Under the pieces are notes generated by a model. The model saw nothing but the letters and a program-made list of their open reading frames with translations, was not told where the DNA came from and made no database searches. From contig NZ_FMCU01000021.1 in the NCBI RefSeq assembly GCF_900091525.1, positions 1 through 64,000 on the forward strand: a stretch of DNA of 64,000 bases, read 5' to 3'. A program made the translations under genes and the position numbers. The stretch is from Micromonospora matsumotoense. Lineage in GTDB: Bacteria > Actinomycetota > Actinomycetes > Mycobacteriales > Micromonosporaceae. Shown here piece by piece: positions 15,682 to 24,784 of the stretch; position 1 is the first letter of the stretch; every line of letters begins with the position of its first letter.

Positions 15682-18060
15682 ATGACGAACGTAGCGGAGA
15701 GTCCCCCGTCCGATACCGACGGCGCGGAGTCACGCCGACCGGCGATGCGGGTGCGCAAGCGCAACGGCGACACCGAGCCGGTGGACGTCAACAAGATCGT
15801 CAAAGCGGTCGAGCGGTGGGCCACCGACCTGGACGAGGTCGACCCGCTGCGGGTGGCCACCAAGACGATCAGTGGCCTCTACGACGGGGCGACCACCGCC
15901 GAGCTGGACAAGCTGTCGATCCAGACGGCCGCGGAGCTGATCGGCACGGAACCCCAGTACTCCCGGCTGGCCGCCCGGTTGTTGGCCGGCTACGTGGAAA
16001 AGGAGGTACGCGGGCAGGCGGTGGCGAGCTTCAGCCAGTCCATCCGGTACGGCCACGGCCTCGGCCTGGTCTCCGACGACACGGCCGCGTTCGTGGCCCG
16101 CAACGCCCGCAAGCTCGACGACGCGGTGGACCCGGCGGGTGACCTGCGGTTCGAGTACTTCGGGCTGCGCACGGTCGCCGACCGCTACCTGCTGCGGCAC
16201 CCCGAGTCGCGGCTGGTGGTGGAGACCCCCCAGTACTGGCTGCTGCGGGTGGCCTGCGGGCTGTCCGAGACGCCGGGCGAGGCGATCGGGTTCTACCGGC
16301 TGATGTCGTCGCTGGCCTACCTGCCGAGTTCCCCGACGCTGTTCAACTCCGGCACCCGGCACACCCAGATGTCGTCGTGCTTCCTGGTCGACTCGCCGCG
16401 CGACGAGCTGGACTCGATCTACGAGCGCTACCACCAGGTGGCGAAGCTGTCGAAGTTCTCCGGCGGCATCGGCATCTCCTGGTCGCGGGTACGCGGCCGG
16501 GGCGCGCTGATCCGGGGCACCAACGGTCGGTCGAACGGGATCGTGCCGTTCCTCAAGACCCTCGACGCCGGGGTGGCGGCGGTCAACCAGGGCGGCCGGC
16601 GCAAGGGGGCGGCCTGCGTCTATCTGGAACCGTGGCATCCGGACGTCGAGGAGTTCCTGGAGCTGCGGGACAACACCGGCGAGGAGGCCCGGCGTACCCA
16701 CAATCTCAACCTGGCCAACTGGATTCCGGACGAGTTCATGCGCCGGGTCGAGGCCGACGGCGACTGGTCGCTGATCGACCCGTCGGACGCCCCGGAGCTA
16801 CCCGACCTGTACGGCGAGGAGTTCGACGCCGCGTACCGGGTCGCGGAGAAGAAGGCGGTCCGGACGGTCAGGGCCCGGGACCTGTACGGCCGGATGATGC
16901 GCACCCTGGCGCAGACCGGCAACGGGTGGATCACGTTCAAGGACCCGGCCAACCGGCTGTCCAACCAGACCGGCGTCCCGGGCAACACGATCCACCTGTC
17001 CAACCTGTGCACCGAGATCCTGGAGGTGAACAGCGACACCGAGACGGCGGTCTGCAACCTGGGCTCGGTCAACCTCGGCGCGCACCTCACCGGGGACGGC
17101 GTCGACTGGGAGAAGCTGCGCGCCACGGTGCGGACGGCGGTGGTGTTCCTGGACCGGGTGATCGACATCAACTACTACCCGGCCGCGCAGGCGGCGGCGT
17201 CCAACCCGCGCTGGCGGCCGGTCGGGCTGGGGCTGATGGGCCTGCAGGACGCGTTGTTCGCGCTGCGCCTGCCGTTCGACTCGGCCGGGGCGCGGGAGCT
17301 GTCCACCCGGGTCCAGGAGGAGATCTTCCTGACCGCCCTGGAGACGTCGACCGGTCTGGCCGAACGGTTCGGCGCGCACCCGGCGTACGCCGAGACCCGG
17401 GCGGCCCGGGGTGACCTGCACCCGGACCTGTGGGGGGTCGAGCCCACCCAGGTCGGCCGGTGGGCCGCGCTGCGGACCCGGATCGCGGCGCACGGCCTGC
17501 GCAATTCGCTGCTGGTGGCGATCGCCCCGACCGCCACGATCGCGTCGATCGCCGGCTGCTACGAGTGCATCGAGCCGCAGGTGTCCAACCTGTTCAAGCG
17601 CGAGACCATGTCCGGGGAGTTCCTCCAGATCAACACCTACCTGGTCCGCGAGCTGAAGGCGCGCGGGCTGTGGACGTCGGAGATCCGCGACCAGATCAAG
17701 CGGGCCGAGGGGTCGGTGCAGGGGATCGTCGACCTGCCCGCCGAGGTGCGGGAGTTGTTCCGCACCGCGTGGGAGCTGCCGCAGCGGGCGCTGATCGACC
17801 TGGCCGCCGCGCGGGCGCCCTACATCGACCAGTCGCAGTCGCTGAACCTGTTCCTGAGCGCGCCGACCATCGGCAAGCTGTCCTCGATGTACCTGCACGC
17901 CTGGAAGTCCGGGCTGAAGACCACCTACTACCTGCGGTCGCGTCCCGCGACCCGGATCCAGCAGGCCACCGTCACCGTCGCCCCGGTCGTCGCGGCCGGC
18001 GATGCCGAGGCGCTGGCCTGCTCCCTGGAAAACCCCGAGAGCTGCGAGGCCTGCCAGTGA
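15682..18060 (+). CDS. nrdA: Class Ia ribonucleoside-diphosphate reductase, large subunit
   Basis: A 792-residue catalytic subunit reducing ribonucleoside diphosphates to deoxyribonucleotides. An N-terminal ATP-cone (about 17-107, VRKRNGDTEPVDVNKIVKAV) gives dATP feedback. Active-site residues are all present: Cys233 in SSCFLVD, Asn441-Cys443-Glu445 in SNLCTEI, Cys458 in VCNLGSVNL, the radical-transfer Tyr749-Tyr750 in TTYYLRSR, and the C-terminal redox pair Cys788/Cys791 (ESCEACQ). The ATG follows gagagg. It is preceded by a B12 riboswitch and NrdR-like boxes and overlaps nrdB by 4 bp. The third gene of the Streptomyces operon, regulator nrdS, is absent here. Confidence 0.95.
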   Translation: MTNVAESPPSDTDGAESRRPAMRVRKRNGDTEPVDVNKIVKAVERWATDLDEVDPLRVATKTISGLYDGATTAELDKLSIQTAAELIGTEPQYSRLAARLLAGYVEKEVRGQAVASFSQSIRYGHGLGLVSDDTAAFVARNARKLDDAVDPAGDLRFEYFGLRTVADRYLLRHPESRLVVETPQYWLLRVACGLSETPGEAIGFYRLMSSLAYLPSSPTLFNSGTRHTQMSSCFLVDSPRDELDSIYERYHQVAKLSKFSGGIGISWSRVRGRGALIRGTNGRSNGIVPFLKTLDAGVAAVNQGGRRKGAACVYLEPWHPDVEEFLELRDNTGEEARRTHNLNLANWIPDEFMRRVEADGDWSLIDPSDAPELPDLYGEEFDAAYRVAEKKAVRTVRARDLYGRMMRTLAQTGNGWITFKDPANRLSNQTGVPGNTIHLSNLCTEILEVNSDTETAVCNLGSVNLGAHLTGDGVDWEKLRATVRTAVVFLDRVIDINYYPAAQAAASNPRWRPVGLGLMGLQDALFALRLPFDSAGARELSTRVQEEIFLTALETSTGLAERFGAHPAYAETRAARGDLHPDLWGVEPTQVGRWAALRTRIAAHGLRNSLLVAIAPTATIASIAGCYECIEPQVSNLFKRETMSGEFLQINTYLVRELKARGLWTSEIRDQIKRAEGSVQGIVDLPAEVRELFRTAWELPQRALIDLAAARAPYIDQSQSLNLFLSAPTIGKLSSMYLHAWKSGLKTTYYLRSRPATRIQQATVTVAPVVAAGDAEALACSLENPESCEACQ

Positions 18061-19091
18061 CCATCGTCGACGAACCCCGCACCGGCGAGCGGCACCTGCT
18101 GCTCGACCCCGGCATGGACCTCACCCTGCGGCCGATGCGCTACCCGCACTTCTTCGACCGGTTCAAGGACGCCATCCGCAACACCTGGACGGTGGAGGAG
18201 GTCGACCTGCACTCCGACCTCGCCGACCTGGAACGGCTCTCGCCGGCCGAGCGGCATCTGGTGTCCCGGTTGGTGGCGTTCTTCGCCACCGGCGACACCA
18301 TCGTCGCCAACAACCTGGTGCTCAACCTCTATCAGCACGTCAACTCCCCGGAGGGCCGGCTCTACCTGTCCCGGCAGCTGTTCGAGGAAGCCGTGCACGT
18401 GCAGTTCTATCTGAACCTGCTCGACACCTACGTCCCCGACGAGCAGGAACGCTTCGCCGCGTTCGCCGCCATCGAGAACATCCCCTCGATCCGGCGCAAG
18501 GCCGAGTTCTGCTTCCGTTGGATCGACTCGGTCTTCGGCCTGCGGGAGCTGCGCACCCGCGCCGACCGGCGGGCGTTCCTGCTCAACCTGATCTGCTTCG
18601 CCGCCTGCATCGAGGGGCTGTTCTTCTACGGCGCGTTCGCCTACGTCTACTTCCTGCGGTCCCGGGGGCTGCTCAACGGGTTGGCCTCCGGCACCAACTG
18701 GGTCTTCCGCGACGAGTCGATGCACATGGCGTTCGCGTTCGACGTGGTGGAGACCGTCCGCCGGGAGGAGCCGGAGCTGTTCGACGCCGAGCTGGAGCGG
18801 CAGGTCACCGAGATGCTCGCCGAGGCGGTCGAGTGCGAGGTGCAGTTCGCCGAGGACCTGCTCGAACAGGGCGTCTCGGGGCTCTCGCTGACGGACATGC
18901 GGGCGTACCTGGAGCATGTGGCGGACCGGCGGCTCGTCCAGCTCGGCATCGCGCCGCGCTACGGCGCGCAGAACCCGTTCGCGTTCATGGACCTCCAGGA
19001 CGTGCAGGAGCTGTCGAACTTCTTCGAACGGCGGGTGTCGGCGTACCAGGTGGGGGTCAGCGGCAGCGTCACCTTCGACGACGACTTCTAG
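18057..19091 (+). CDS. nrdB: Class Ia ribonucleoside-diphosphate reductase, small subunit
   Basis: A 344-residue radical-generating subunit. Iron ligands can be placed at Asp80, Glu111 and His114 (FEEAVHVQFY), Glu186 (CIEGLFFYG) and Glu220/His223 (RDESMHMAF). Tyr118, four residues after His114, is the expected radical tyrosine, so this is a standard tyrosyl-radical enzyme. The C terminus SVTFDDDF provides the acidic tail that docks to NrdA. GTG at 18057 overlaps the nrdA stop. The gene ends at a strong hairpin and is convergent with an ABC-F gene. Confidence 0.94.
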   Translation: MTIVDEPRTGERHLLLDPGMDLTLRPMRYPHFFDRFKDAIRNTWTVEEVDLHSDLADLERLSPAERHLVSRLVAFFATGDTIVANNLVLNLYQHVNSPEGRLYLSRQLFEEAVHVQFYLNLLDTYVPDEQERFAAFAAIENIPSIRRKAEFCFRWIDSVFGLRELRTRADRRAFLLNLICFAACIEGLFFYGAFAYVYFLRSRGLLNGLASGTNWVFRDESMHMAFAFDVVETVRREEPELFDAELERQVTEMLAEAVECEVQFAEDLLEQGVSGLSLTDMRAYLEHVADRRLVQLGIAPRYGAQNPFAFMDLQDVQELSNFFERRVSAYQVGVSGSVTFDDDF

Positions 19092-19138
19092 CCGACCGCA
19101 CGGGCCCCGGCCCGGTCCGGGCGCGGCCGACCCGCACG

Positions 19139-19182
19139 ACCACCGGACCGGGCCGGTTCCCGGCCGGGGCCGGTCCGGTGGT
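19139..19182. terminator. Bidirectional terminator between nrdB and the ABC-F gene
   Basis: accaccggaccgg (19139-19151) and ccggtccggtggt (19170-19182) are perfectly complementary over 13 bp, with further GC pairing inside the loop. It sits midway between two convergent stop codons and can serve both strands. Confidence 0.75.
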
Positions 19183-19219
19183 GCGTGACACCACCGGGCC
19201 GGACCGGGTCACCCGCCGG

Positions 19220-20851
19220 TCACTGCGGTGCGCCGGCCTCGGTGAGTTGACCGTCGGCCAGCCGGAGCCAGCGGGTCACGGCGATCCCGGCCAGGAACCG
19301 GTCGTCGTGGCTGACCACCACCAACGCGCCCCGGTACGCCAGCAGCGCGCTCTCCAACTGCGCGACGCTGACCAGGTCCAGGTTGTTGGTGGGCTCGTCG
19401 AGCAGCAGCAGGTGCGGTGCCGGTTCGGCGAAGAGCAGGCAGGCCAGGGTGGCGCGCAGCAGTTCCCCGCCGGACAGCACCCCGACCGGCAGGTGGACGC
19501 GGGCGCCCCGGAACAGGAACCGGGCCAGCAGGTTCATCCGGTCCACCTCGGTCCGCGACGGCGCGAACCCGGCGAGGTTCTCCGCGACCGTGCCCGCCGG
19601 GTCGAGCAGGTCGAGGCGCTGCGACAGGTACGCCACCCGTCCCCCGGCCCTGACGGCGACGCCGGCCACCGGTTCCTGGTCACCACCGATCAGCCGCAGC
19701 AGGGTCGACTTGCCCGCACCGTTGGGCCCGGTCAGGGCGATCCGCTCGGGGCCCCGGATGGCCAGGTCGACCCCGTCGCCGGCGAAGACCGGCCGGCCCG
19801 CGTAGGCGGCCTGCACCCCCTGACCGTGAAAGACGGTACGGCCGGCCGGCAGCGTGGTGTCCGGCAGCTCGATGACGAGGTGGTCGTCGCGACGGGCGGC
19901 CCCGCTCGCCTGGTCCAGCCGGGCCTGGGCGTCGCTGACCCGGGCGGCGTGCACGTCGCTGGCCCGGCCCGCCGACACCTGGGCGTCGCGCTTGAGGTTG
20001 CCGGCGACGATCCGGGGCAGTCCCGCGTCGGCCAGGTTCCGCGCGGCGGTCGAGGCCCGCCGGGCCGCCCGTTCCCGGGCCTGCTGGAGTTCCCGCTTCT
20101 GCCGCTTCACGTCCTGCTCGGCCTGGCGCACCTGCCGCTCGGCGACCTCCCGCTCCGCCCCCGCCGCCTGCTCGTAGGCGGTGAAACTGCCGCCGTACCA
20201 GCGGATCTCGCCGTGGTCGAGGGCGGCGATGCGGTCCATCTCGTCGAGCAACGCCCGGTCGTGGCTGACCACGAGCAGGCAGCCCGTCCAGGACCGCAGC
20301 ACGGCGAGCAGCCGCGCCCGCGCCTCCCGGTCGAGGTTGTTCGTCGGCTCGTCGAGCAGCAGCACGTCGGGCCGCTTGAGCAGCTCGGCGGCGAGGCCGA
20401 GGGAGACCACCTGACCACCGCTGAGGGTGCCGAGCCGCCGGTCCAGCGCCACCTCGGCCAGCCCGAGCCGGTCGAGGGCGACCCGGGCACGTTCCTCGAC
20501 GTCCCAGTCGTCCCCGACGGTGGTGAAGTGCTCCTCGGCGGTGTCACCGGCCTCGATGGCGTGCAGCGCGGCGATGACGTGGTCGACCCCGAGCAACTGG
20601 GCCACGCGCTGGTGCCGGGCGAAGGGCAGGTGCTGCGGCAGATAGCCCAACACCCCCTCGACGGTGACGCTGCCGCCGGTCGGGCGCAGCTCCCCGGCGA
20701 GGAGTTTCAGCAGGGTCGACTTGCCGGCGCCGTTCGCCGCGACCAGGCCGGTACGACCACCGGGGAGAGAGAATGACAGGTCCTCGAAGACCGGGGTGTC
20801 ATCCGGCCAGGAAAAGGACAGGGCGGAGCTGACGACGTAACTGTCGGACAT
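19220..20851 (-). CDS. ABC-F family ATPase
   Basis: A 543-residue cytoplasmic protein with two ABC domains and no membrane helices. The first has Walker A AANGAGKST, signature LSGGQ and Walker B VLLLDEPTNNLD; the second has TGPNGAGKST, LSGGE and LLLLDEPTNNLD. A charged linker (about 240-310, KRQKRELQQARERAARR) joins them. ABC-F proteins act on the ribosome, either rescuing stalled translation or giving resistance to ribosome-binding antibiotics. Upstream on the minus strand is an untranslated stretch with a small hairpin (20875-20897), which could be an attenuator as in inducible ABC-F genes, but this is unproven. Confidence 0.88.
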   Translation of the reverse strand: MSDSYVVSSALSFSWPDDTPVFEDLSFSLPGGRTGLVAANGAGKSTLLKLLAGELRPTGGSVTVEGVLGYLPQHLPFARHQRVAQLLGVDHVIAALHAIEAGDTAEEHFTTVGDDWDVEERARVALDRLGLAEVALDRRLGTLSGGQVVSLGLAAELLKRPDVLLLDEPTNNLDREARARLLAVLRSWTGCLLVVSHDRALLDEMDRIAALDHGEIRWYGGSFTAYEQAAGAEREVAERQVRQAEQDVKRQKRELQQARERAARRASTAARNLADAGLPRIVAGNLKRDAQVSAGRASDVHAARVSDAQARLDQASGAARRDDHLVIELPDTTLPAGRTVFHGQGVQAAYAGRPVFAGDGVDLAIRGPERIALTGPNGAGKSTLLRLIGGDQEPVAGVAVRAGGRVAYLSQRLDLLDPAGTVAENLAGFAPSRTEVDRMNLLARFLFRGARVHLPVGVLSGGELLRATLACLLFAEPAPHLLLLDEPTNNLDLVSVAQLESALLAYRGALVVVSHDDRFLAGIAVTRWLRLADGQLTEAGAPQ

Positions 20852-21158
20852 GGGGAACCTCGAAGACAGGTGATCCGGGCGCGGCGGCGCTGCCCGGGGT
20901 GAACAGGGCAGGACGACATGGGCGACGCGACGGGGCGGTCATGCGCCGTCGGTCACCGCAGCCGGGCTCTCACCCGGAGATGTCGTCGTCACCTGCCACG
21001 GTCTGCTCCTGTCCTGTGCGACCCGCCCACCATAGCCCAACGGACGGTCACCGGCCCGGCACCGCCCACGCCCGGCGCTCCGGTACGCGGGTGGACCGGG
21101 CCGGGCCGGTGGAGCGGGCAGGGTCGCGGGCCGGGCCGGGCCGCCGACGCCCGCCGGG

Positions 21159-21676
21159 CTACCGTGACTCGTAGTCGAACCAGTCGAAGGCGACGGTGCC
21201 ACGGGCGGCGTACCTGCCGATGACGCGGCCGGTGAAACCACCGGCGACCTCGGTGGACAGGTACCGGCCGTCGAGTTCGGCCAGCACCTCGAAGACCCCG
21301 TCCGGGCCCTCGACGCCGAGCCGGAGCAGGTCGGGTTCCTTGGCCGGGTGCCAGTCGCCGGGCGACGGGGCGAGCACCTCGATCCGGAGGCGGACCGGAC
21401 CGGCCCCGACCGGGCAGGTGGCGAGCGTCGACAGGACCGACCCGATCCGGGCCACCACCCGTACCTCGCCGCCGCCCGCCTCGATGCCGTAGTGGTGCCG
21501 CCCGTCGAGGCGTACCACCAGACCGCCGTGCCCGTCGGTCGGGTCGACCAGGGTGCGCACCTGACACGACGGGTGCTGCTGGCGGCGGCCGACGAGGGTG
21601 ACGTCCGGTGCGCCCGGCGACGCGCCCCGGGCCCGCAGCGTCAGCCAACCCCGCCGGGCGGTCAACGACCGGACGG
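21159..21676 (-). pseudogene. Orphan C-terminal domain of a GH43 beta-xylosidase
   Basis: The frame reads SLTARRGWLTLRARG, then VGRRQQHPSCQVRTLVD, GLVVRLDGRHHYGIEA and TGRVIGRYAARGTVAFDWFD. This is the concanavalin-like C-terminal domain found behind the five-bladed propeller of GH43 beta-xylosidases/arabinofuranosidases. The catalytic propeller is missing and no start codon lies between this frame and the aceB stop 12 bp upstream. The piece therefore looks like the tail of a deleted gene joined to the end of the glyoxylate operon. Confidence 0.65.
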
Positions 21677-21688
21677 TGCCACGGCGTC

Positions 21689-23295
21689 TCAGCCCACCGG
21701 CACGGGCCGCCGGGCCGGGCCGAGGTGCCGGGCGTACGCGCCGGTGGTGAAGAACGCCGGCAGGTTCTCGCCGAGGGCGGTGTCCTCGACGATCCGCGCC
21801 GCCTGCGCGGCGCGGTCCCGGTTGGCGCCCACCCGCCCGTCGCGCAGGGCGGCCAACTCCTCCGCGAGGATCGTCCGGACCAGGTCCTCGGTCACGCAGC
21901 CGCCGTCTGCCAGCGGGGTGCCGTGGTGCAGCCACTGCCAGACCTGGCAGCGGGCGATCTCGGCGGTGGCCGCGTCCTCCATCAGGTTCCCCAGCGCCAC
22001 CGCGCCGGTGCCGCCGAGCCACGCGTCGACGTAGCGCACCGCGACGGCGATGTTGGCCCGCAAGCCGGCGGCGGTGACCTGGCCCGGTGTCTTGTCGACG
22101 GCGAGCAGGTCGGCGGCGGTCACGGCGACGTCGTCCCGCAGCCGGTCGAGTTGGTGCGGGCGGTCACCCAGCACCGCGTCGAACTCCTGACGGCAGGTGT
22201 CGACCAGGCCCGGGTGAGCCACCCAGGAGCCGTCGAAACCGTCGCCGGCCTCCCGCCGCTTGTCCGCCCGCACCCGGTCGAGGGCCACCTCGTTGACCTG
22301 CGGTTCCCGGCTCGGGATGAAGGCGGCCATCCCGCCGATCGCGTGCGCCCCCGCCGGTGGCAGGTCGCCACCAGCAACTCGGTGTACGCGCGCATGAACG
22401 GCACCGCCATGGTGACCTCGGACCGGTCCGGCAGGACGAAGTCCGGCCACTGCCCGAAGTTCTTGATCACGCTGAAGATGTAGTCCCACCGGCCGGCGTT
22501 CAACCCCGCCGAGTGCTCACGCAGCTCGTAGAGGATCTCCTCCATCTCGAAGGCGGCGGTGATCGTCTCGATCAGCGTGGTGGCCCGGATGGTGCCCCGG
22601 GGCAGGCCGAGCCGCTGCTGGGCGAAGACGAAGACGTCGTTCCACAGCCGCGCCTCCCGGTGGCTTTCCAGCTTGGGCAGGTAGAAGTACGGGCCGCCGC
22701 CCGCGTCGAGCTGCCGCCGGGCGCAGTGGAACAGGTAGAGCCCGAAGTCGACCAGGCTGGCCGAGATGGGCCGGCCGTCCACCACGATCCCCTTCTCCAC
22801 CAGGTGCCAGCCGCGCGGCCGGACGACGATGGTGGCCAGTTCCGCGCCGAGGGCGTACCGCTTGCCGCGCGGGTCGGTGAAGTCGATGCGCCGGTCCAGG
22901 GCGTCGATCAGGTTGAGCTGGCCCGAGATGACGTTGTGCCAGGTCGGTGCGGTGGCGTCCTCGAAGTCGGCGAGCCACACCCGCGCCCCGGAGTTGAGCG
23001 CGTTGACGGTCATCCGGCGGTCGGTCGGTCCGGTGATCTCGACCCGTCGGTCGACCAGCCCGGGTGCGGGCGGGGCCACCCGCCAGTCGGGATCGGCGCG
23101 GATCGCGGCGGTCTCCGGCAGGAAGTCGGGGAACTGGCCGGTGGCGTAGCGGTCCCGGCGGGCCCGGCGGGTGTCCAGCAGGGCCACCCGCCGGGCGGCG
23201 AACTCACTGTCCAGCGCGACCAGGAACTCCAGCGCCTCGGCGGTGAGGACCTCGTCGAACCGGTCGGCCAGTGGACCGATGATCTCGTACCTCAT
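21689..23295 (-). CDS. aceB: Malate synthase A, with an apparent frameshift
   Basis: Malate synthase condenses glyoxylate with acetyl-CoA in the glyoxylate bypass. The first frame gives MRYEIIGPLADRFDEVLTAE, the family block PTDRRMTVNALNSGARVWLA-DFEDATAPTW, and continues to YTELLVATCHRRG. Homology then switches frame to AHAIGGMAAFIPSREPQVNE and runs to the stop. The break falls in a run of five C on the plus strand (22348-22352), where six would restore one continuous protein of about 535 residues. Either this strain carries a one-base deletion or the read is wrong. The start overlaps the aceA stop by 4 bp (ATGA), so the two are co-transcribed. Confidence 0.88.
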
Positions 23296-24563
23296 GCGAA
23301 CTGCTCCTCTTCGGTGGAGCCGCGCAGGGCGGTGGTCTCGGCGGCCGGGTTGAGCACGGTGCTGATCAGGTCGAAGTAGCCGGTGCCGACCTCACGCTGG
23401 TGCTTGACGGCGGTGTAGCCGGCCGGCTCGGCGGCGAACTCCCGCTCCTGCAACTCCACGTAGGCGGACATGCCGTCGGCGGCGTAGCCCCGGGCCAGGT
23501 CGAACATCGAGTAGTTGAGGGCGTGGAAGCCGGCCAGGGTGATGAACTGGAACCGGTAGCCCAGGTGGCCGAGCTCCCGCTGGAACTTGGCGATGGTGGC
23601 GTCGTCGAGGTGCTTGCGCCAGTTGAACGACGGCGAGCAGTTGTAGGCGAGGAGCTGGTCCGGGTACTCGGACTTGATCGCCTCGGCGAAGCGCCGGGCG
23701 ACCTCCAGATCGGGGGTGGAGGTCTCCATCCAGAGCAGGTCGGCGTGCGGGGCGTAGGCCAGGCCCCGGGCGATGCACGGGTCGATGCCGTTGCGCACCC
23801 GGTAGAAGCCCTCGGCGGTCCGCTCGCCGGTGACGAAGGGCTGGTCCCGCTCGTCCACGTCGGTGGTGAGCAGCGTGGCGGCCTGCGCGTCGGTGCGGGC
23901 GATCACCACCGACGGCACCCCCGCCACGTCCGCCGCGAGCCGCGCCGCCTCCAGGGTGCGGACGTGCTGGCCGGTGGGGACGAGCACCTTGCCGCCGAGG
24001 TGGCCGCACTTCTTCTCGGCGGCGAGCTGGTCCTCCCAGTGCACGCCCGCCGCACCGGCCCCGATCATCGCGGTCATCAGCTCGTAGGCGTTGAGCGGGC
24101 CGCCGAAGCCGGCCTCGGCGTCGGCGACGATCGGCGCCAGCCAGTCGGTACCGCCGCCGTCGCCCTCGGCGGTGGTGATCTGGCCGGCGCGCAGCAGCGC
24201 GTTGTTGATCCGGCGCACCACGGCGGGCACCGAGTTGGCGGGGTAGAGGCTCTGGTCGGGGTAGGTGTGCCCGGCGAGGTTGGCGTCGGCGGCCACCTGC
24301 CAGCCGGAGAGGTAGATCGCCTTGAGCCCGGCCCGGACCATCTGCACGGCCTGGTTGCCGGTGAGCGCGCCCAGGGCGTGGAGGTAGTCCTCGGTGTGCA
24401 GCAGCTCCCACAGCCGCTCCGCCCCGCGCCGGGCCAGGGTGTGCTCCTCCTGGACGGCGCCGCGCAGGCGGACCACGTCCTCGGCGCGGTAGCTGCGACG
24501 CACTCCCCGCCAGCGCGGGTCGGTCTCCCACTCGGTACGCAACCGCTCCACGGCGTTCTGCAT
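23292..24563 (-). CDS. aceA: Isocitrate lyase
   Basis: A 423-residue enzyme that splits isocitrate into succinate and glyoxylate. The catalytic-loop signature KKCGHLGGKVLVPT is present with Cys186; other family blocks are WLAPIVADAEAGFGGPLNAYE and LAYNCSPSFNWRKHL. The ATG at 24563 follows gaggag at good spacing; an upstream in-frame extension lacks family sequence. aceB overlaps its stop. A divergent RamB-like regulator lies 220 bp away, indicating control by acetate or short-chain acyl-CoA status. Confidence 0.95.
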   Translation of the reverse strand: MQNAVERLRTEWETDPRWRGVRRSYRAEDVVRLRGAVQEEHTLARRGAERLWELLHTEDYLHALGALTGNQAVQMVRAGLKAIYLSGWQVAADANLAGHTYPDQSLYPANSVPAVVRRINNALLRAGQITTAEGDGGGTDWLAPIVADAEAGFGGPLNAYELMTAMIGAGAAGVHWEDQLAAEKKCGHLGGKVLVPTGQHVRTLEAARLAADVAGVPSVVIARTDAQAATLLTTDVDERDQPFVTGERTAEGFYRVRNGIDPCIARGLAYAPHADLLWMETSTPDLEVARRFAEAIKSEYPDQLLAYNCSPSFNWRKHLDDATIAKFQRELGHLGYRFQFITLAGFHALNYSMFDLARGYAADGMSAYVELQEREFAAEPAGYTAVKHQREVGTGYFDLISTVLNPAAETTALRGSTEEEQFA

Positions 24564-24679
24564 GATCTCGTCTCCTCGGATGTCGTGACGCCGGCACTGC
24601 GTCGTCGACGCGTCGCCCGGCCGGCGTGTCACCCACGGTCACACGGTGTCCCGGGCGGGGTCGAGGGACGGAACGAGCC

Positions 24680-24730
24680 AAGTTCTGAGAAGTTCGCGCC
24701 CGGTTTTGCGAAGTTGTGAACAGGTATATT
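24680..24730 (+). promoter_or_regulatory. Candidate RamB-type operator region and promoter
   Basis: Three aagttc/aagttg elements occur at 24680-24685, 24690-24695 and 24711-24716, the last inside ttttgcgaagtt. This resembles the AAAGTTTGCAAA-like sites bound by RamB in corynebacteria and mycobacteria, though it is degenerate. A -10-like TATATT lies at 24725-24730 for the plus-strand regulator. Assignment rests on motif likeness and context. Confidence 0.4.
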
Positions 24731-24784
24731 CGCACTCTGCCAAGGGTGCTGGGCTGCCGAAAGAGCAGCGGGGAGGTGAGTGTG

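Noticed and set aside
19092..19219. nrdS regulator gene expected after nrdB
   Set aside because: Only 128 bp with a terminator hairpin lie between nrdB and the convergent ABC-F gene; there is no room for it.
18002..20776. A 924-codon plus-strand frame across nrdB and the ABC-F gene
   Set aside because: It runs out of frame through nrdB, across the terminator and antisense to the ABC-F protein; composition is shadow-like.
20852..20960. Leader peptide and attenuator for the ABC-F gene
   Set aside because: A small hairpin (20875-20897) and an upstream ATG exist, but the frame runs past the ABC-F start and no competing stems could be drawn with confidence.
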